Assembly (NCBI GenBank): GCA_903838565.1
Contig: CAILZB010000060.1
Location: 278,845-342,844, forward strand
Direction: 5' to 3'
Length of the DNA: 64,000 nucleotides
DNA from: an uncultured beta proteobacterium
GTDB lineage: Bacteria; Pseudomonadota; Gammaproteobacteria; Burkholderiales; Burkholderiaceae_C
The notes under the pieces were generated by a model that did not search any database, was not told the origin of the DNA, and worked only from the letters and a program-made list of their open reading frames with translations. Made by a program: the position numbers and the translations under genes. Positions 8,194 through 15,982 of this stretch are shown here, in pieces. The first letter of the stretch is position 1, and each line of letters opens with the position of its first letter.

Positions 8194-8685
8194 ATGCGTG
8201 CAGTGGTTCTAGGTATCGGCAATACCATCCTGAGCGACGAAGCGGCGGGCGTGCGCGCCGTCGAAGCGCTGGAGCAGGCCTACCGCATGCCTGACGATGT
8301 GCTCGTCATCGACGGCGGCACCTCGGGCATGGAAATGATCGAAGACCTGTCGAATCTGGACTTCCTGATCGTCATCGACGTCGTCAAGACCGGCGCCGCA
8401 CCCGGCACGGTGGTGAAGATTGAAGGCGACCAGATTCCGGTGTTCTTTCGCCACAAGCTTTCGCCGCACCAGATCGCCTTGCCCGATGTGCTCGCCAGCC
8501 TGGAGTTGCTCGACACCATGCCCAAGGAGATCATCGTGCTGGGCGTGGAGCCGATCACGCTGGAGCTGGGCATGGAGATGACGCCCACCGTGGCTGCAAA
8601 GGTTGCGGTGCTGGCAGACATGGCGGCGGCCGAACTCATGGCACGCGGCTACCCGTTGCAAACCTTGGCGCAGGCGGTGGTTTGA
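8194..8685 (+). CDS. hybD: Hydrogenase-2 maturation endopeptidase
   Basis: A 163-residue cytoplasmic protease that removes the C-terminal peptide of HybC once nickel is in place. The GIGNTILSDE start is typical of the HybD/HoxM/HyaD family. Acidic and His residues equivalent to the Ni-sensing triad of E. coli HybD are seen as Glu16, Asp62 and His92. It follows the inter-operon hairpin and is one base from the following hypC, so it belongs to the maturation block. Confidence 0.94.
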   Translation: MRAVVLGIGNTILSDEAAGVRAVEALEQAYRMPDDVLVIDGGTSGMEMIEDLSNLDFLIVIDVVKTGAAPGTVVKIEGDQIPVFFRHKLSPHQIALPDVLASLELLDTMPKEIIVLGVEPITLELGMEMTPTVAAKVAVLADMAAAELMARGYPLQTLAQAVV

Positions 8686-8686
8686 C

Positions 8687-8941
8687 ATGTGCATGGCAGC
8701 GCCTTCCCGTGTGATCGAAGTGCGCGACGGCACGGCCCTGACCGAGTGCTTTGGCCAGACGCGCGAGGTCAGCCTGTTGCTGCTGGACGAAGAAGTCGCC
8801 GTCGGCGACTACCTGCTGATACAGGCCGGGGGCTTCGCCTTTGAGCGCGTCGAGGTGGCGCGCGCCGAGGAGGCGCTGGCGCTGATGCAGGAGCTGATGG
8901 CGCAGGGCGCGCAGGAGCGCAACTGGGGCGAGTCCGCATGA
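8687..8941 (+). CDS. hybG: HypC/HybG-type hydrogenase assembly chaperone (first copy)
   Basis: An 84-residue member of the HypC family. It opens MCMAAPSRVIEV with the essential Cys2 and has the small OB-fold pattern ending in an acidic helix. HypC-type proteins carry the Fe(CN)2CO moiety between HypD and the large-subunit precursor. It starts one base after hybD and ends overlapping hybE by four bases. A second copy at 13542 sits between hypF and hypD. By position this one corresponds to HybG, which in E. coli serves Hyd-2; the dedicated role is inferred from context. Confidence 0.85.
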   Translation: MCMAAPSRVIEVRDGTALTECFGQTREVSLLLLDEEVAVGDYLLIQAGGFAFERVEVARAEEALALMQELMAQGAQERNWGESA

Positions 8942-9444
8942 GTTTTCGCATCCACACCAGCGACCCCACCGACGCGGTGGAAGACGCCTTCTTTCGCATC
9001 CAGCGCGATCACATGGCCGACGTGCCGATCCTGAACCCGGCGCTGTCAGTCGAGGCCGTGGACTTCCAGCGCTGGAGCGGCCACTGGCTGGGCATCGTCG
9101 TCACGCCCTGGTGCATGAGCCTGCTGCTCATCCCCGGCAGCGCGGAGAACTGGGTTTCCACGGGGGAGAACAAGCGCCGCTTCGTGCACTTCCCGGCGGG
9201 AGACTTTGCCTTTCTCGGCGGCGCTGAAGAAGAACTGGGCGAGTACCAGAGCTGTTCGCTGTTTTCGCCGATGGGAAAGTTCACCACGCAATCCGAGGCC
9301 AGCCTGACGGCGCGCGCGTCCATCAGCGGCTTGCTGACGCCGCCGCAGCCCGCGCCCGGCGTCGCTGCGGCGAAAAAGACCCCAGATTCGCCCAACTTGT
9401 CGCGGCGCGGATTCTTCTCCCTGAAGCGTTCCACGCCCGGATGA
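8938..9444 (+). CDS. hybE: [NiFe]-hydrogenase assembly chaperone HybE
   Basis: A 168-residue cytoplasmic protein of the HybE/HupJ/HoxT family, which guards the Tat-dependent small subunit until it pairs with the large subunit. Recognisable features are the NPALSVEAVDFQRW segment, the VTPWCMSLLL strand and the FPAGDFAFLGG stretch. The C-terminal 35 residues are poorly conserved and basic. It overlaps the preceding hypC copy by four bases, which implies coupled translation. Confidence 0.88.
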   Translation: MSFRIHTSDPTDAVEDAFFRIQRDHMADVPILNPALSVEAVDFQRWSGHWLGIVVTPWCMSLLLIPGSAENWVSTGENKRRFVHFPAGDFAFLGGAEEELGEYQSCSLFSPMGKFTTQSEASLTARASISGLLTPPQPAPGVAAAKKTPDSPNLSRRGFFSLKRSTPG

Positions 9445-9476
9445 CATTGAAGCCATGAAAGCAGCGGAAAACCACC

Positions 9477-9872
9477 ATGTCGAACATCTCTGAATTCAAC
9501 ACTGACTCCAACGCCCAGACCGACCGCGAACACGAAGTCCAGCTCGGCCTGCTGCAGGCGCTGTGTCAAGCGGTGCAGGAACAGCGCGACGCCGCCGCGG
9601 TGAGCGAGATCCTGGAGCAGTTGAGCGCCTACAGCGAAGCGCATTTCATGTCGGAAGAGCTGTTGATGCGGCTCAAGAGCTACGACGACTACGAAGACCA
9701 TGTGGAAGATCACCAGCAGATGCTCGAAGCGCTTGGCGCCATCGCCGCCGACCATGCCGCAGGCCGCTCGTCCCTGGTGGCGGGCAAGGCGCAAAGTGCA
9801 CTGACCTTCATCGGCCAGCACATCGCCACGCGCGACACGCGTTTCGCCGCCTTTGTGCGCAGCGGGCAATAG
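9477..9872 (+). CDS. Hemerythrin-like di-iron protein in the hydrogenase operon
   Basis: A 131-residue all-helical protein with the spaced His/acid pattern of bacterial hemerythrins: His19, then HFMSE (HxxxE), then HVEDH (HxxxH), then HIATRD (HxxxxD). These would bind an O2-reactive di-iron centre. It lies 32 bases after hybE and 10 bases before hypA in the same direction, so it is co-transcribed with maturation genes. A role in O2 scavenging, O2 sensing or iron supply during Fe(CN)2CO assembly is inference from this position. It is not part of the E. coli hyb operon. Confidence 0.83.
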   Translation: MSNISEFNTDSNAQTDREHEVQLGLLQALCQAVQEQRDAAAVSEILEQLSAYSEAHFMSEELLMRLKSYDDYEDHVEDHQQMLEALGAIAADHAAGRSSLVAGKAQSALTFIGQHIATRDTRFAAFVRSGQ

Positions 9873-9882
9873 CGTATTTCCC

Positions 9883-10224
9883 ATGCACGAAATGTCATTG
9901 GCCGAAGGCGTGCTGCAACTGATCGAGGATTCGGCGCGCGAGCAGAAATTCGACAAGGTGGTCGCCGTGTGGCTGGAAATCGGCCAACTCTCCGGTGTCG
10001 AAGTCGAGGCCATGAAGTTCTGCTTTGACGCCGTGACGCGGGACAGCGTGGCCGCTGGTGCTCGGCTGGAAATCATCGCGCTGCCGGGAACGGGCTGGTG
10101 CATGGCCTGCGCGCAGACGGTGGCCATGAGCGAGGTGTTTGGCGAGTGTCCGCAGTGCGGCGGCTACCAGATGCAGGTCACGGGCGGGACCGAGATGCGG
10201 GTGAAGGAACTGGAAGTGGCATGA
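9883..10224 (+). CDS. hypA: Hydrogenase nickel-insertion metallochaperone HypA/HybF
   Basis: A 113-residue protein starting MHEMSLAEGVLQLIE, where the His2 nickel ligand and following glutamate are diagnostic. The zinc-binding loop has two cysteine pairs, CMAC and CPQC. HypA works with the GTPase HypB to deliver Ni2+ to the large-subunit precursor. The start is ATG 9883, which places His at residue 2. It is separated from hypB by 113 bases containing two tandem hairpins. Confidence 0.94.
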   Translation: MHEMSLAEGVLQLIEDSAREQKFDKVVAVWLEIGQLSGVEVEAMKFCFDAVTRDSVAAGARLEIIALPGTGWCMACAQTVAMSEVFGECPQCGGYQMQVTGGTEMRVKELEVA

Positions 10225-10235
10225 CGCAAGAGGCA

Positions 10236-10313
10236 GGTCGGGTTGACCCGCCGGGGCGTCACCCGACCGGTTGTAGCGGTTGGAATTGTCGGGTTGCGCT
10301 GCGCGAACCCGAC
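10236..10313. repeat. Two tandem GTCGGGT-type extragenic palindromes between hypA and hypB
   Basis: Palindrome 1 has arms GGTCGGGT (10236-10243) and ACCCGACC (10261-10268). Palindrome 2 has arms GTCGGGTT (10288-10295) and AACCCGAC (10306-10313) around GCGCTGCGCG. The second unit resembles a REP-like intergenic sequence that is common in many proteobacterial genomes. No T-run follows, so mRNA stability or partial attenuation before hypB is more likely than termination. Confidence 0.65.
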
Positions 10314-10337
10314 CTACGGTTTGACTGGAGAACTTGA

Positions 10338-11234
10338 ATGTGTACGACATGTGGCTGCGGCGATGGTGAAGTGACGATTGACGGCGCGACCGCCCACGCC
10401 GAGCACGAGCACGTGCACGCCGACGGCACGCGCCACAGCCATGGGCACGAGCATGAGCATGGACACGCGCCCGACCACTCCCACGCTCCCGGTGTGACGC
10501 CCAAGCGCATGGTGCAGATCGAGCAGGATATCTTGGCCAAGAACAACGCCTACGCGCACAAGAACCGCCAGGCACTGGCCGAGCGCGGCATCTTTGCGCT
10601 GAACCTGGTGTCCAGCCCGGGCTCGGGCAAGACCACGCTGCTGTGCAAGACCATCGCGCTGCTCAAGGACCAGGCGATTGCGGTGATCGAAGGCGATCAG
10701 CAGACCAGCCAGGATGCCGAGAGGATTCGCGCCACCGGCGCTCCTGCAATCCAGATCAACACCGGCAAGGGTTGCCACCTGGACGCCCACATGGTGGGAC
10801 ACGCCATGGAGAAACTGGCCCTGTCCGAGGACTCGCTGCTGATGATCGAGAACGTCGGCAATCTGGTGTGTCCGGCGGCATTCGATCTGGGCGAGGCGCA
10901 CAAGGTCGTGATCCTGTCGGTCACCGAAGGCGAAGACAAACCCATCAAGTACCCTGATATGTTCCGCGCGGCCAGCCTGATGCTGCTCAACAAGATCGAT
11001 CTGCTGCCGCATCTGGATTACGACGTGGACGCGGCCATTGCTTTCGCGCGTCGTGTCAATCCCCATATCCGCGTGATCCAGGTGAGCGCCACCAGCGGCG
11101 AGGGCATGAGCGAGTGGTTGCAGTTCTTGCGCGATGGCGTGACTGGCGCTCGGGTCGCGAAGCAGAAAACCGTGGACGCTCTCAAGGCGCGCATTGCACA
11201 ACTGGAAGCGCAGTTGCAGCGGCCTGCGCCTTGA
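10338..11234 (+). CDS. hypB: Hydrogenase nickel-incorporation GTPase HypB, His-rich form
   Basis: A 298-residue SIMIBI-class GTPase that powers nickel insertion. The N-terminus MCTTCGCG is the high-affinity CxxCGC metal motif. Residues 20-49 contain 12 histidines, so the protein can probably also store nickel. The P-loop SPGSGKTT lies at about 93-100, followed by the [13 protein letters not shown] metal-site region, and NKIDLLPH supplies guanine specificity. Its TGA overlaps the hypF TTG start (TTGA). Length and motifs are normal for the family. Confidence 0.95.
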   Translation: MCTTCGCGDGEVTIDGATAHAEHEHVHADGTRHSHGHEHEHGHAPDHSHAPGVTPKRMVQIEQDILAKNNAYAHKNRQALAERGIFALNLVSSPGSGKTTLLCKTIALLKDQAIAVIEGDQQTSQDAERIRATGAPAIQINTGKGCHLDAHMVGHAMEKLALSEDSLLMIENVGNLVCPAAFDLGEAHKVVILSVTEGEDKPIKYPDMFRAASLMLLNKIDLLPHLDYDVDAAIAFARRVNPHIRVIQVSATSGEGMSEWLQFLRDGVTGARVAKQKTVDALKARIAQLEAQLQRPAP

Positions 11235-13537
11235 CCCTCGTCGCGCGTCGCATCCGGGTCACGGGCATCGTCCAGGGCGTCGGCTTTCGGCCCTTCGTCT
11301 GGCGCCTGGCGCAGGAATTGGAACTCGCGGGCTGGGTGCGCAACGACGCGCAAGGGGTGGAGATTTTTGCGCAGGGGGATGCCGCGCAGATGGACGCGCT
11401 GTTACAACGCCTGCGCAGCGATGCGCCGGCTCTGGCGCGGGTCGATGCGGTGCAGGCGCAAGACGAGCAGTCCGAAACGCTGAGCGCCTTCACCATCCGG
11501 GACAGCGTCAAGGGCCGCTCCAGCACCGCCATCGGCCCCGATGTAGCGACCTGCCCCGACTGCCTGACCGAGTTGTTCGACCCACCGAACCGTCGCTGGC
11601 GCCATGCCTTCATCACCTGCACCCACTGCGGTCCGCGTTACACCGTGACGCGCGCGCTGCCTTACGACCGTGCGCAGACCAGCCTGGCGCCCTTTCCCCT
11701 GTGCCCCAAGTGCGAGCGCGAATACCGTGCCCCGGCAGACCGGCGCTTTCACGCCGAGACCACCTGTTGCCCGGTCTGTGGCCCGCAGCTCGAACTGCTT
11801 GATGCGCAAGGCCTGCCCATCCGGGGCGACGCCATCGCTGCGACGTTGACTCTGCTGCAATCGGGCGCGATCGTCGCCATCAAGGGGCTGGGTGGTTTTC
11901 ATCTGGCCTGCGACGCGCGCCATGCCGGCGCGGTGGCGCGTTTGCGCGCGCGCAAGAACCGCGAGGAAAAACCCCTGGCGGTAATGGGCGCCAACGCCAT
12001 CAGCCTGGCGCCGTTCGCACAGCTTGGCAACTGCGAGCGCGCTCTGCTGGAAGGGCGCGAGCGGCCCGTGGTGCTGCTGCGAAAACAGCCCGAAGCGGAA
12101 GCGGTTCTCGCCGGCGTGGCGCCCGGCCTGATCTGGCTCGGCGCGCTGTTGCCGACCACGCCCATGCACTTTCTGTTGTTCCACCAAGCCGCCGGGCAGC
12201 CGGCCGGCACGGCTTGGCTGGCAGAGCTGCAGCAACTGCTGCTGGTGATGACCAGCGCCAACCCGGGCGGCGAGCCTATCGTGCGCGGCGGCATGGAGGC
12301 GCGGGAGCGGCTCGCCGGCATTGCCGATGCCTATCTGGACCACGACCGCGACGTGGTCGCGCGCTGTGACGACTCGGTGTTGCGCCCGCTTGACCAGGGA
12401 TATCAATTCATCCGGCGCAGCCGCGGCTATGCGCCCACGGCGCAGCGTCTGCCGTTTGCAGGACCTTCGGTGCTGGCCTTCGGCGCGCATCTGAAGAACA
12501 CGGTATGCGTCACGCGCGGCGACGAGGCCTTCATGTCGCCCCACGTCGGCGATCTGGACAACGCCGCCACTTGCGCCTTTCTGGACGAAACGGTAGAGCG
12601 CATGTTGAACCTGCTGGAAGTGAGGCCCGACATCGTCGCGCACGACCTGCACCCTGACGACTACAGCACCCGCGCCGCGCTCGCCTTCGCGGCGCGCCAC
12701 GACTTACCCACTATCGCGGTGCAGCACCACCACGCCCATATCGCCGCCACTTGCGCCGAGCATGGCCACAGCGGTCCGGTGCTGGGACTGGCGCTGGACG
12801 GCGTCGGACTGGGATCTGATGGCAAGGCCTGGGGCGGAGAGTTGCTGCGCCTGTACGGGCCTTTGTGCAAGCGCCTGGGCCATCTGCGGCCGCTAGCCCT
12901 GCCCGGTGGCGACAAGGCCGCACGCGAACCCTGGCGCATGGCGGCATCGGTGCTGCACGAGTTGGGACGCAATGCGGAGATCGGTGCGCGTTTTCAGGCC
13001 CGAGGCGCCGACACCGTCGCCACCATGCTGGAACGCCAGTTGAACTGCCCGCGCAGCACCAGCATGGGCCGCGTGTTCGACGCCGCCGCCGGTCTGCTGG
13101 ACCTCAGTTCGCACATGAAGTTCGAGGCCCAGGCCGCCATGCTGATAGAGCAGGCTGCCACGCGCCACATCGAGCTGCACGGTTGGCCACAGGCGGTGGA
13201 GAACGGCTGGTCGATCAGCAGCGAGGGACAGCTCGACCTGCTGCCGCTGCTCGCGTCTCTGGATCGCGCGCCCAATGTGGACCAGGCGGCAGCGCGCTTT
13301 CACGCCACGCTGGTGGCGGCCCTGTGCGAGTGGGTGACACAGGCGGCGCAGGCGCAAGACTTACGCACGCTGGCCTGGGGCGGGGGCTGTTTCCTGAACT
13401 CCCTGCTATCGTCGGGTCTGCGGCAAAATCTGGAGCGGCGCGGCATCAGGGTTCTGGCGCCGCAGCGGCTGTCACCGGGCGACTCAGGGCTTGCGCTGGG
13501 GCAAGCCTGGGTGGCGATCCAATCACTGGAGCAATGA
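11231..13537 (+). CDS. hypF: Carbamoyltransferase HypF (cyanide ligand synthesis)
   Basis: A 768-residue multidomain enzyme that converts carbamoyl phosphate to a carbamoyl adenylate and loads HypE, yielding the CN- ligands. Domains in order: acylphosphatase (VQGVGFRPF, about 14-22), paired zinc fingers (CPDC...CTHC and CPKC...CPVC), a YrdC-like nucleotide-binding domain, and a Kae1-like domain with HHHAHIAA near residue 500. The start is inferred as TTG 11231, which overlaps the hypB stop and gives the family's usual N-terminus. The frame is open upstream inside hypB, but that part is not HypF-like. Confidence 0.94.
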   Translation: MTLVARRIRVTGIVQGVGFRPFVWRLAQELELAGWVRNDAQGVEIFAQGDAAQMDALLQRLRSDAPALARVDAVQAQDEQSETLSAFTIRDSVKGRSSTAIGPDVATCPDCLTELFDPPNRRWRHAFITCTHCGPRYTVTRALPYDRAQTSLAPFPLCPKCEREYRAPADRRFHAETTCCPVCGPQLELLDAQGLPIRGDAIAATLTLLQSGAIVAIKGLGGFHLACDARHAGAVARLRARKNREEKPLAVMGANAISLAPFAQLGNCERALLEGRERPVVLLRKQPEAEAVLAGVAPGLIWLGALLPTTPMHFLLFHQAAGQPAGTAWLAELQQLLLVMTSANPGGEPIVRGGMEARERLAGIADAYLDHDRDVVARCDDSVLRPLDQGYQFIRRSRGYAPTAQRLPFAGPSVLAFGAHLKNTVCVTRGDEAFMSPHVGDLDNAATCAFLDETVERMLNLLEVRPDIVAHDLHPDDYSTRAALAFAARHDLPTIAVQHHHAHIAATCAEHGHSGPVLGLALDGVGLGSDGKAWGGELLRLYGPLCKRLGHLRPLALPGGDKAAREPWRMAASVLHELGRNAEIGARFQARGADTVATMLERQLNCPRSTSMGRVFDAAAGLLDLSSHMKFEAQAAMLIEQAATRHIELHGWPQAVENGWSISSEGQLDLLPLLASLDRAPNVDQAAARFHATLVAALCEWVTQAAQAQDLRTLAWGGGCFLNSLLSSGLRQNLERRGIRVLAPQRLSPGDSGLALGQAWVAIQSLEQ

Positions 13538-13541
13538 AGCG

Positions 13542-13784
13542 ATGTGTCTTGCACTTCCGGTCAAAGTCATAGAGGTCGGCATCGGCCCCTCGGGCGATTT
13601 CGCCATCGTCGATCTGGGCGGCGTGAAGAAGGAAATCTCCTTGGCGCTGCTCGACGGCGTTCAGGTCGGCGACTACGTCATCCTGCACGTGGGCTACGCC
13701 CTGTCCAAGCTCGACCCGGAAGAAGCCGCGAAGACCCTGGCGCTGTTTTCTCAGATGCAGGACTCGATGCAGGTGGCTTCTTGA
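13542..13784 (+). CDS. hypC: Hydrogenase assembly chaperone HypC (second copy)
   Basis: An 80-residue HypC proper: MCLALPVKVIEV with essential Cys2, a five-stranded OB-like core and the C-terminal LSKLDPEEAAKTL helix. It binds HypD and carries iron with its CN and CO ligands. It sits 4 bases after hypF and overlaps hypD through a TTGA junction. It is closer to the HypC consensus than the copy at 8687, so it probably acts as the general HypCD partner. Confidence 0.93.
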   Translation: MCLALPVKVIEVGIGPSGDFAIVDLGGVKKEISLALLDGVQVGDYVILHVGYALSKLDPEEAAKTLALFSQMQDSMQVAS

Positions 13785-14908
13785 AGTACATCGATGAATT
13801 CCGCGACGGCGACGTCGCCAGGACGCTGGCAGACAAGATCGCCGCGCTGGTTCAACCCGGGCGCAACTACAGCTTCATGGAGTTCTGCGGCGGCCATACG
13901 CACGCGATCTCACGCTACGGCCTGAGCGATCTGCTCCCGGCCAACGTCACCATGGTTCACGGTCCCGGTTGCCCCGTGTGCGTGCTGCCGATCGGGCGCA
14001 TCGACATGGCGATCCGGCTCGCACAGGATCGCGGCGTGATCCTGTGCACCTACGGCGACACGCTGCGCGTTCCCGCTTCCGACGGGCTCTCGCTGCTGAA
14101 GGCCAAGGCGCGCGGCGGCGACATCCGCATGGTGTATTCGACGCTGGACGCGCTGCAGATTGCGCGCGACAACCCGCAGCGCGAAGTGGTGTTTTTCGCC
14201 ATAGGCTTCGAGACCACGACGCCGCCCACGGCACTGGCGGTGCAGCAGGCCCAGCAGGAGCAACTGAAGAATTTCAGCGTGCTGTCCTGCCATGTGCTCA
14301 CGCCCGCGGCCATCAGCCATATCCTGGAGTCGCCCGAAGTGCGCCAGTGGGGCACCGTGCCGATCGACGGCTTCATCGGTCCGGCACACGTGTCCACCGT
14401 GATCGGCAGCCGACCGTATGAATTCTTTGCCGAGGAATACCGAAAGCCCGTTGTGATCGCGGGCTTCGAGCCGCTGGACGTGATGCAAGCGATCCTGATG
14501 CTGGTGCGGCAGGTGAACGAGGGCCGTGCCGTTGTGGAAAACGAGTTCTCGCGCGCGGTGACGCGCGACGGCAACCTCAAGGCGCAGGACCGCGTGGCCG
14601 AGGTGTTCGAACTGCGCAGCGAATTCGAGTGGCGCGGGCTTGGCGTCGTTCCCTATTCGGCCCTGAAGCTGCGTGAGAAGTACGCGGCCTTCGACGCTGA
14701 ACGCCGCTTCGAGATCGACTACAAGAGCGTGCCCGACAACAAGGCCTGCGAGTGCGGCGCCATTCTGCGCGGCGTGAAGCGGCCGCAGGACTGCAAGATC
14801 TTCGGCACGGTCTGCACGCCCGAGAACCCGATAGGTTCGTGCATGGTGAGCAGCGAAGGCGCGTGCGCGGCGCATTACAGTTACGGTCGCTACAAGGACA
14901 TGAACTGA
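13781..14908 (+). CDS. hypD: Fe-(CN)2CO assembly scaffold HypD
   Basis: A 375-residue iron-sulfur protein on which the Fe(CN)2CO group is built together with HypC. Signature motifs: FCGGHTH (Cys36), GPGCPVC (Cys64, Cys67), and the C-terminal cysteine group CECG...DCKIFG...VCTP...SC that binds a [4Fe-4S] cluster. The start is TTG 13781, overlapping the hypC stop; no in-frame ATG or GTG gives a family-length protein. It ends overlapping the hypE ATG by one base. Confidence 0.95.
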   Translation: MKYIDEFRDGDVARTLADKIAALVQPGRNYSFMEFCGGHTHAISRYGLSDLLPANVTMVHGPGCPVCVLPIGRIDMAIRLAQDRGVILCTYGDTLRVPASDGLSLLKAKARGGDIRMVYSTLDALQIARDNPQREVVFFAIGFETTTPPTALAVQQAQQEQLKNFSVLSCHVLTPAAISHILESPEVRQWGTVPIDGFIGPAHVSTVIGSRPYEFFAEEYRKPVVIAGFEPLDVMQAILMLVRQVNEGRAVVENEFSRAVTRDGNLKAQDRVAEVFELRSEFEWRGLGVVPYSALKLREKYAAFDAERRFEIDYKSVPDNKACECGAILRGVKRPQDCKIFGTVCTPENPIGSCMVSSEGACAAHYSYGRYKDMN

Positions 14909-15972
14909 TGGCTGAAGTCAAAAGAGGCTATGTGCGCCCCCTCGATCTGAAACACGGCCGGGTCGATCTGACGCATGGCTCGGGCGGACGCGCGATGGTG
15001 CAGCTCATCTCGGAGCTGTTCGCCAGACATCTTGGCAACGAATACCTGGGACAAGGCAACGACGGCGCCGTGCTGCCCGCGCCCCTGCTGGACGGCAAGC
15101 CGGCGCGCCTCGTGATGTCCACCGACAGCCACGTGGTCTCACCGCTGTTCTTTCCCGGCGGCGACATCGGTTGCCTGTCGGTGCACGGCACGGTGAACGA
15201 CGTCGCGGTGATGGGTGCGACGCCGCTGTATCTGGCGGCGGGATTCATCCTGGAAGAGGGCTTGGCCTTGAGCGACCTGGCACGCATCGTCGAATCGATG
15301 GCGCAGGCGGCGCGCGCCGCGGGCGTGCCGGTGGTGACGGGCGACACCAAGGTGGTGGAGCGCGGCAAGGGCGATGGCGTCTTCATCACCACCACCGCGG
15401 TCGGCGTCCTGCCCGAGGGCCTGGAGCTCGGCGGCGCGCTGGCAAGACCGGGCAACGTGGTCATCGTCTCGGGTTCCATGGGCGACCACGGTGTGGCCAT
15501 CATGAGCCAGCGCGAGAACCTGAGCTTCGACGCGCCGATTGTTTCCGACACGGCCGCGCTCAACGGGCTGATTGCGTCCATGCTCGCCTCGCGCGCCGAC
15601 ATCCGCTGCCTGCGCGACCCGACGCGTGGCGGCCTGGCGGCCACGCTCAACGAAATCGCCGGACAGTCGGGTGTCGGCATGATGCTGCAGGAGAAGGCCA
15701 TTCCCGTGAAACCGGTGGTGGCAGCGGCCTGCGAGCTGCTGGGGCTGGACCCGCTGAACGTCGCGAACGAGGGCAAGCTGATTGCCATCTGCGCCGCAGC
15801 CGATGCACCGCGCCTGCTTGCCGTCATGCGCGCCCATCCGCTAGGGGTGGATGCCGCGCTCATCGGCGAAGTGATCGCCGACGCGCACCACTTTGTGCAG
15901 CTCACCACAGCCTTCGGCGGCCGGCGCATCGTCGACTGGCTGGCCAGTGACCAGTTGCCGCGCATCTGTTGA
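14908..15972 (+). CDS. hypE: Carbamoyl dehydratase HypE
   Basis: A 354-residue PurM-like ATPase that dehydrates the HypF-delivered thiocarboxamide on its C-terminal cysteine to thiocyanate. The C-terminus PRIC with the reactive Cys as last residue is intact. The N-terminal glycine-rich HGSGGRAM segment and the internal DTKVVERG segment are typical. It starts at ATG 14908, sharing a base with the hypD stop. hoxX follows after 10 bases. Confidence 0.95.
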   Translation: MAEVKRGYVRPLDLKHGRVDLTHGSGGRAMVQLISELFARHLGNEYLGQGNDGAVLPAPLLDGKPARLVMSTDSHVVSPLFFPGGDIGCLSVHGTVNDVAVMGATPLYLAAGFILEEGLALSDLARIVESMAQAARAAGVPVVTGDTKVVERGKGDGVFITTTAVGVLPEGLELGGALARPGNVVIVSGSMGDHGVAIMSQRENLSFDAPIVSDTAALNGLIASMLASRADIRCLRDPTRGGLAATLNEIAGQSGVGMMLQEKAIPVKPVVAAACELLGLDPLNVANEGKLIAICAAADAPRLLAVMRAHPLGVDAALIGEVIADAHHFVQLTTAFGGRRIVDWLASDQLPRIC

Positions 15973-15982
15973 AATCGCCCGC

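Noticed and set aside
13544..13780. Upstream extension of the hypD frame across hypC
   Set aside because: HypC occupies this stretch in another frame with all its motifs; the extension is Arg-rich and not HypD-like.
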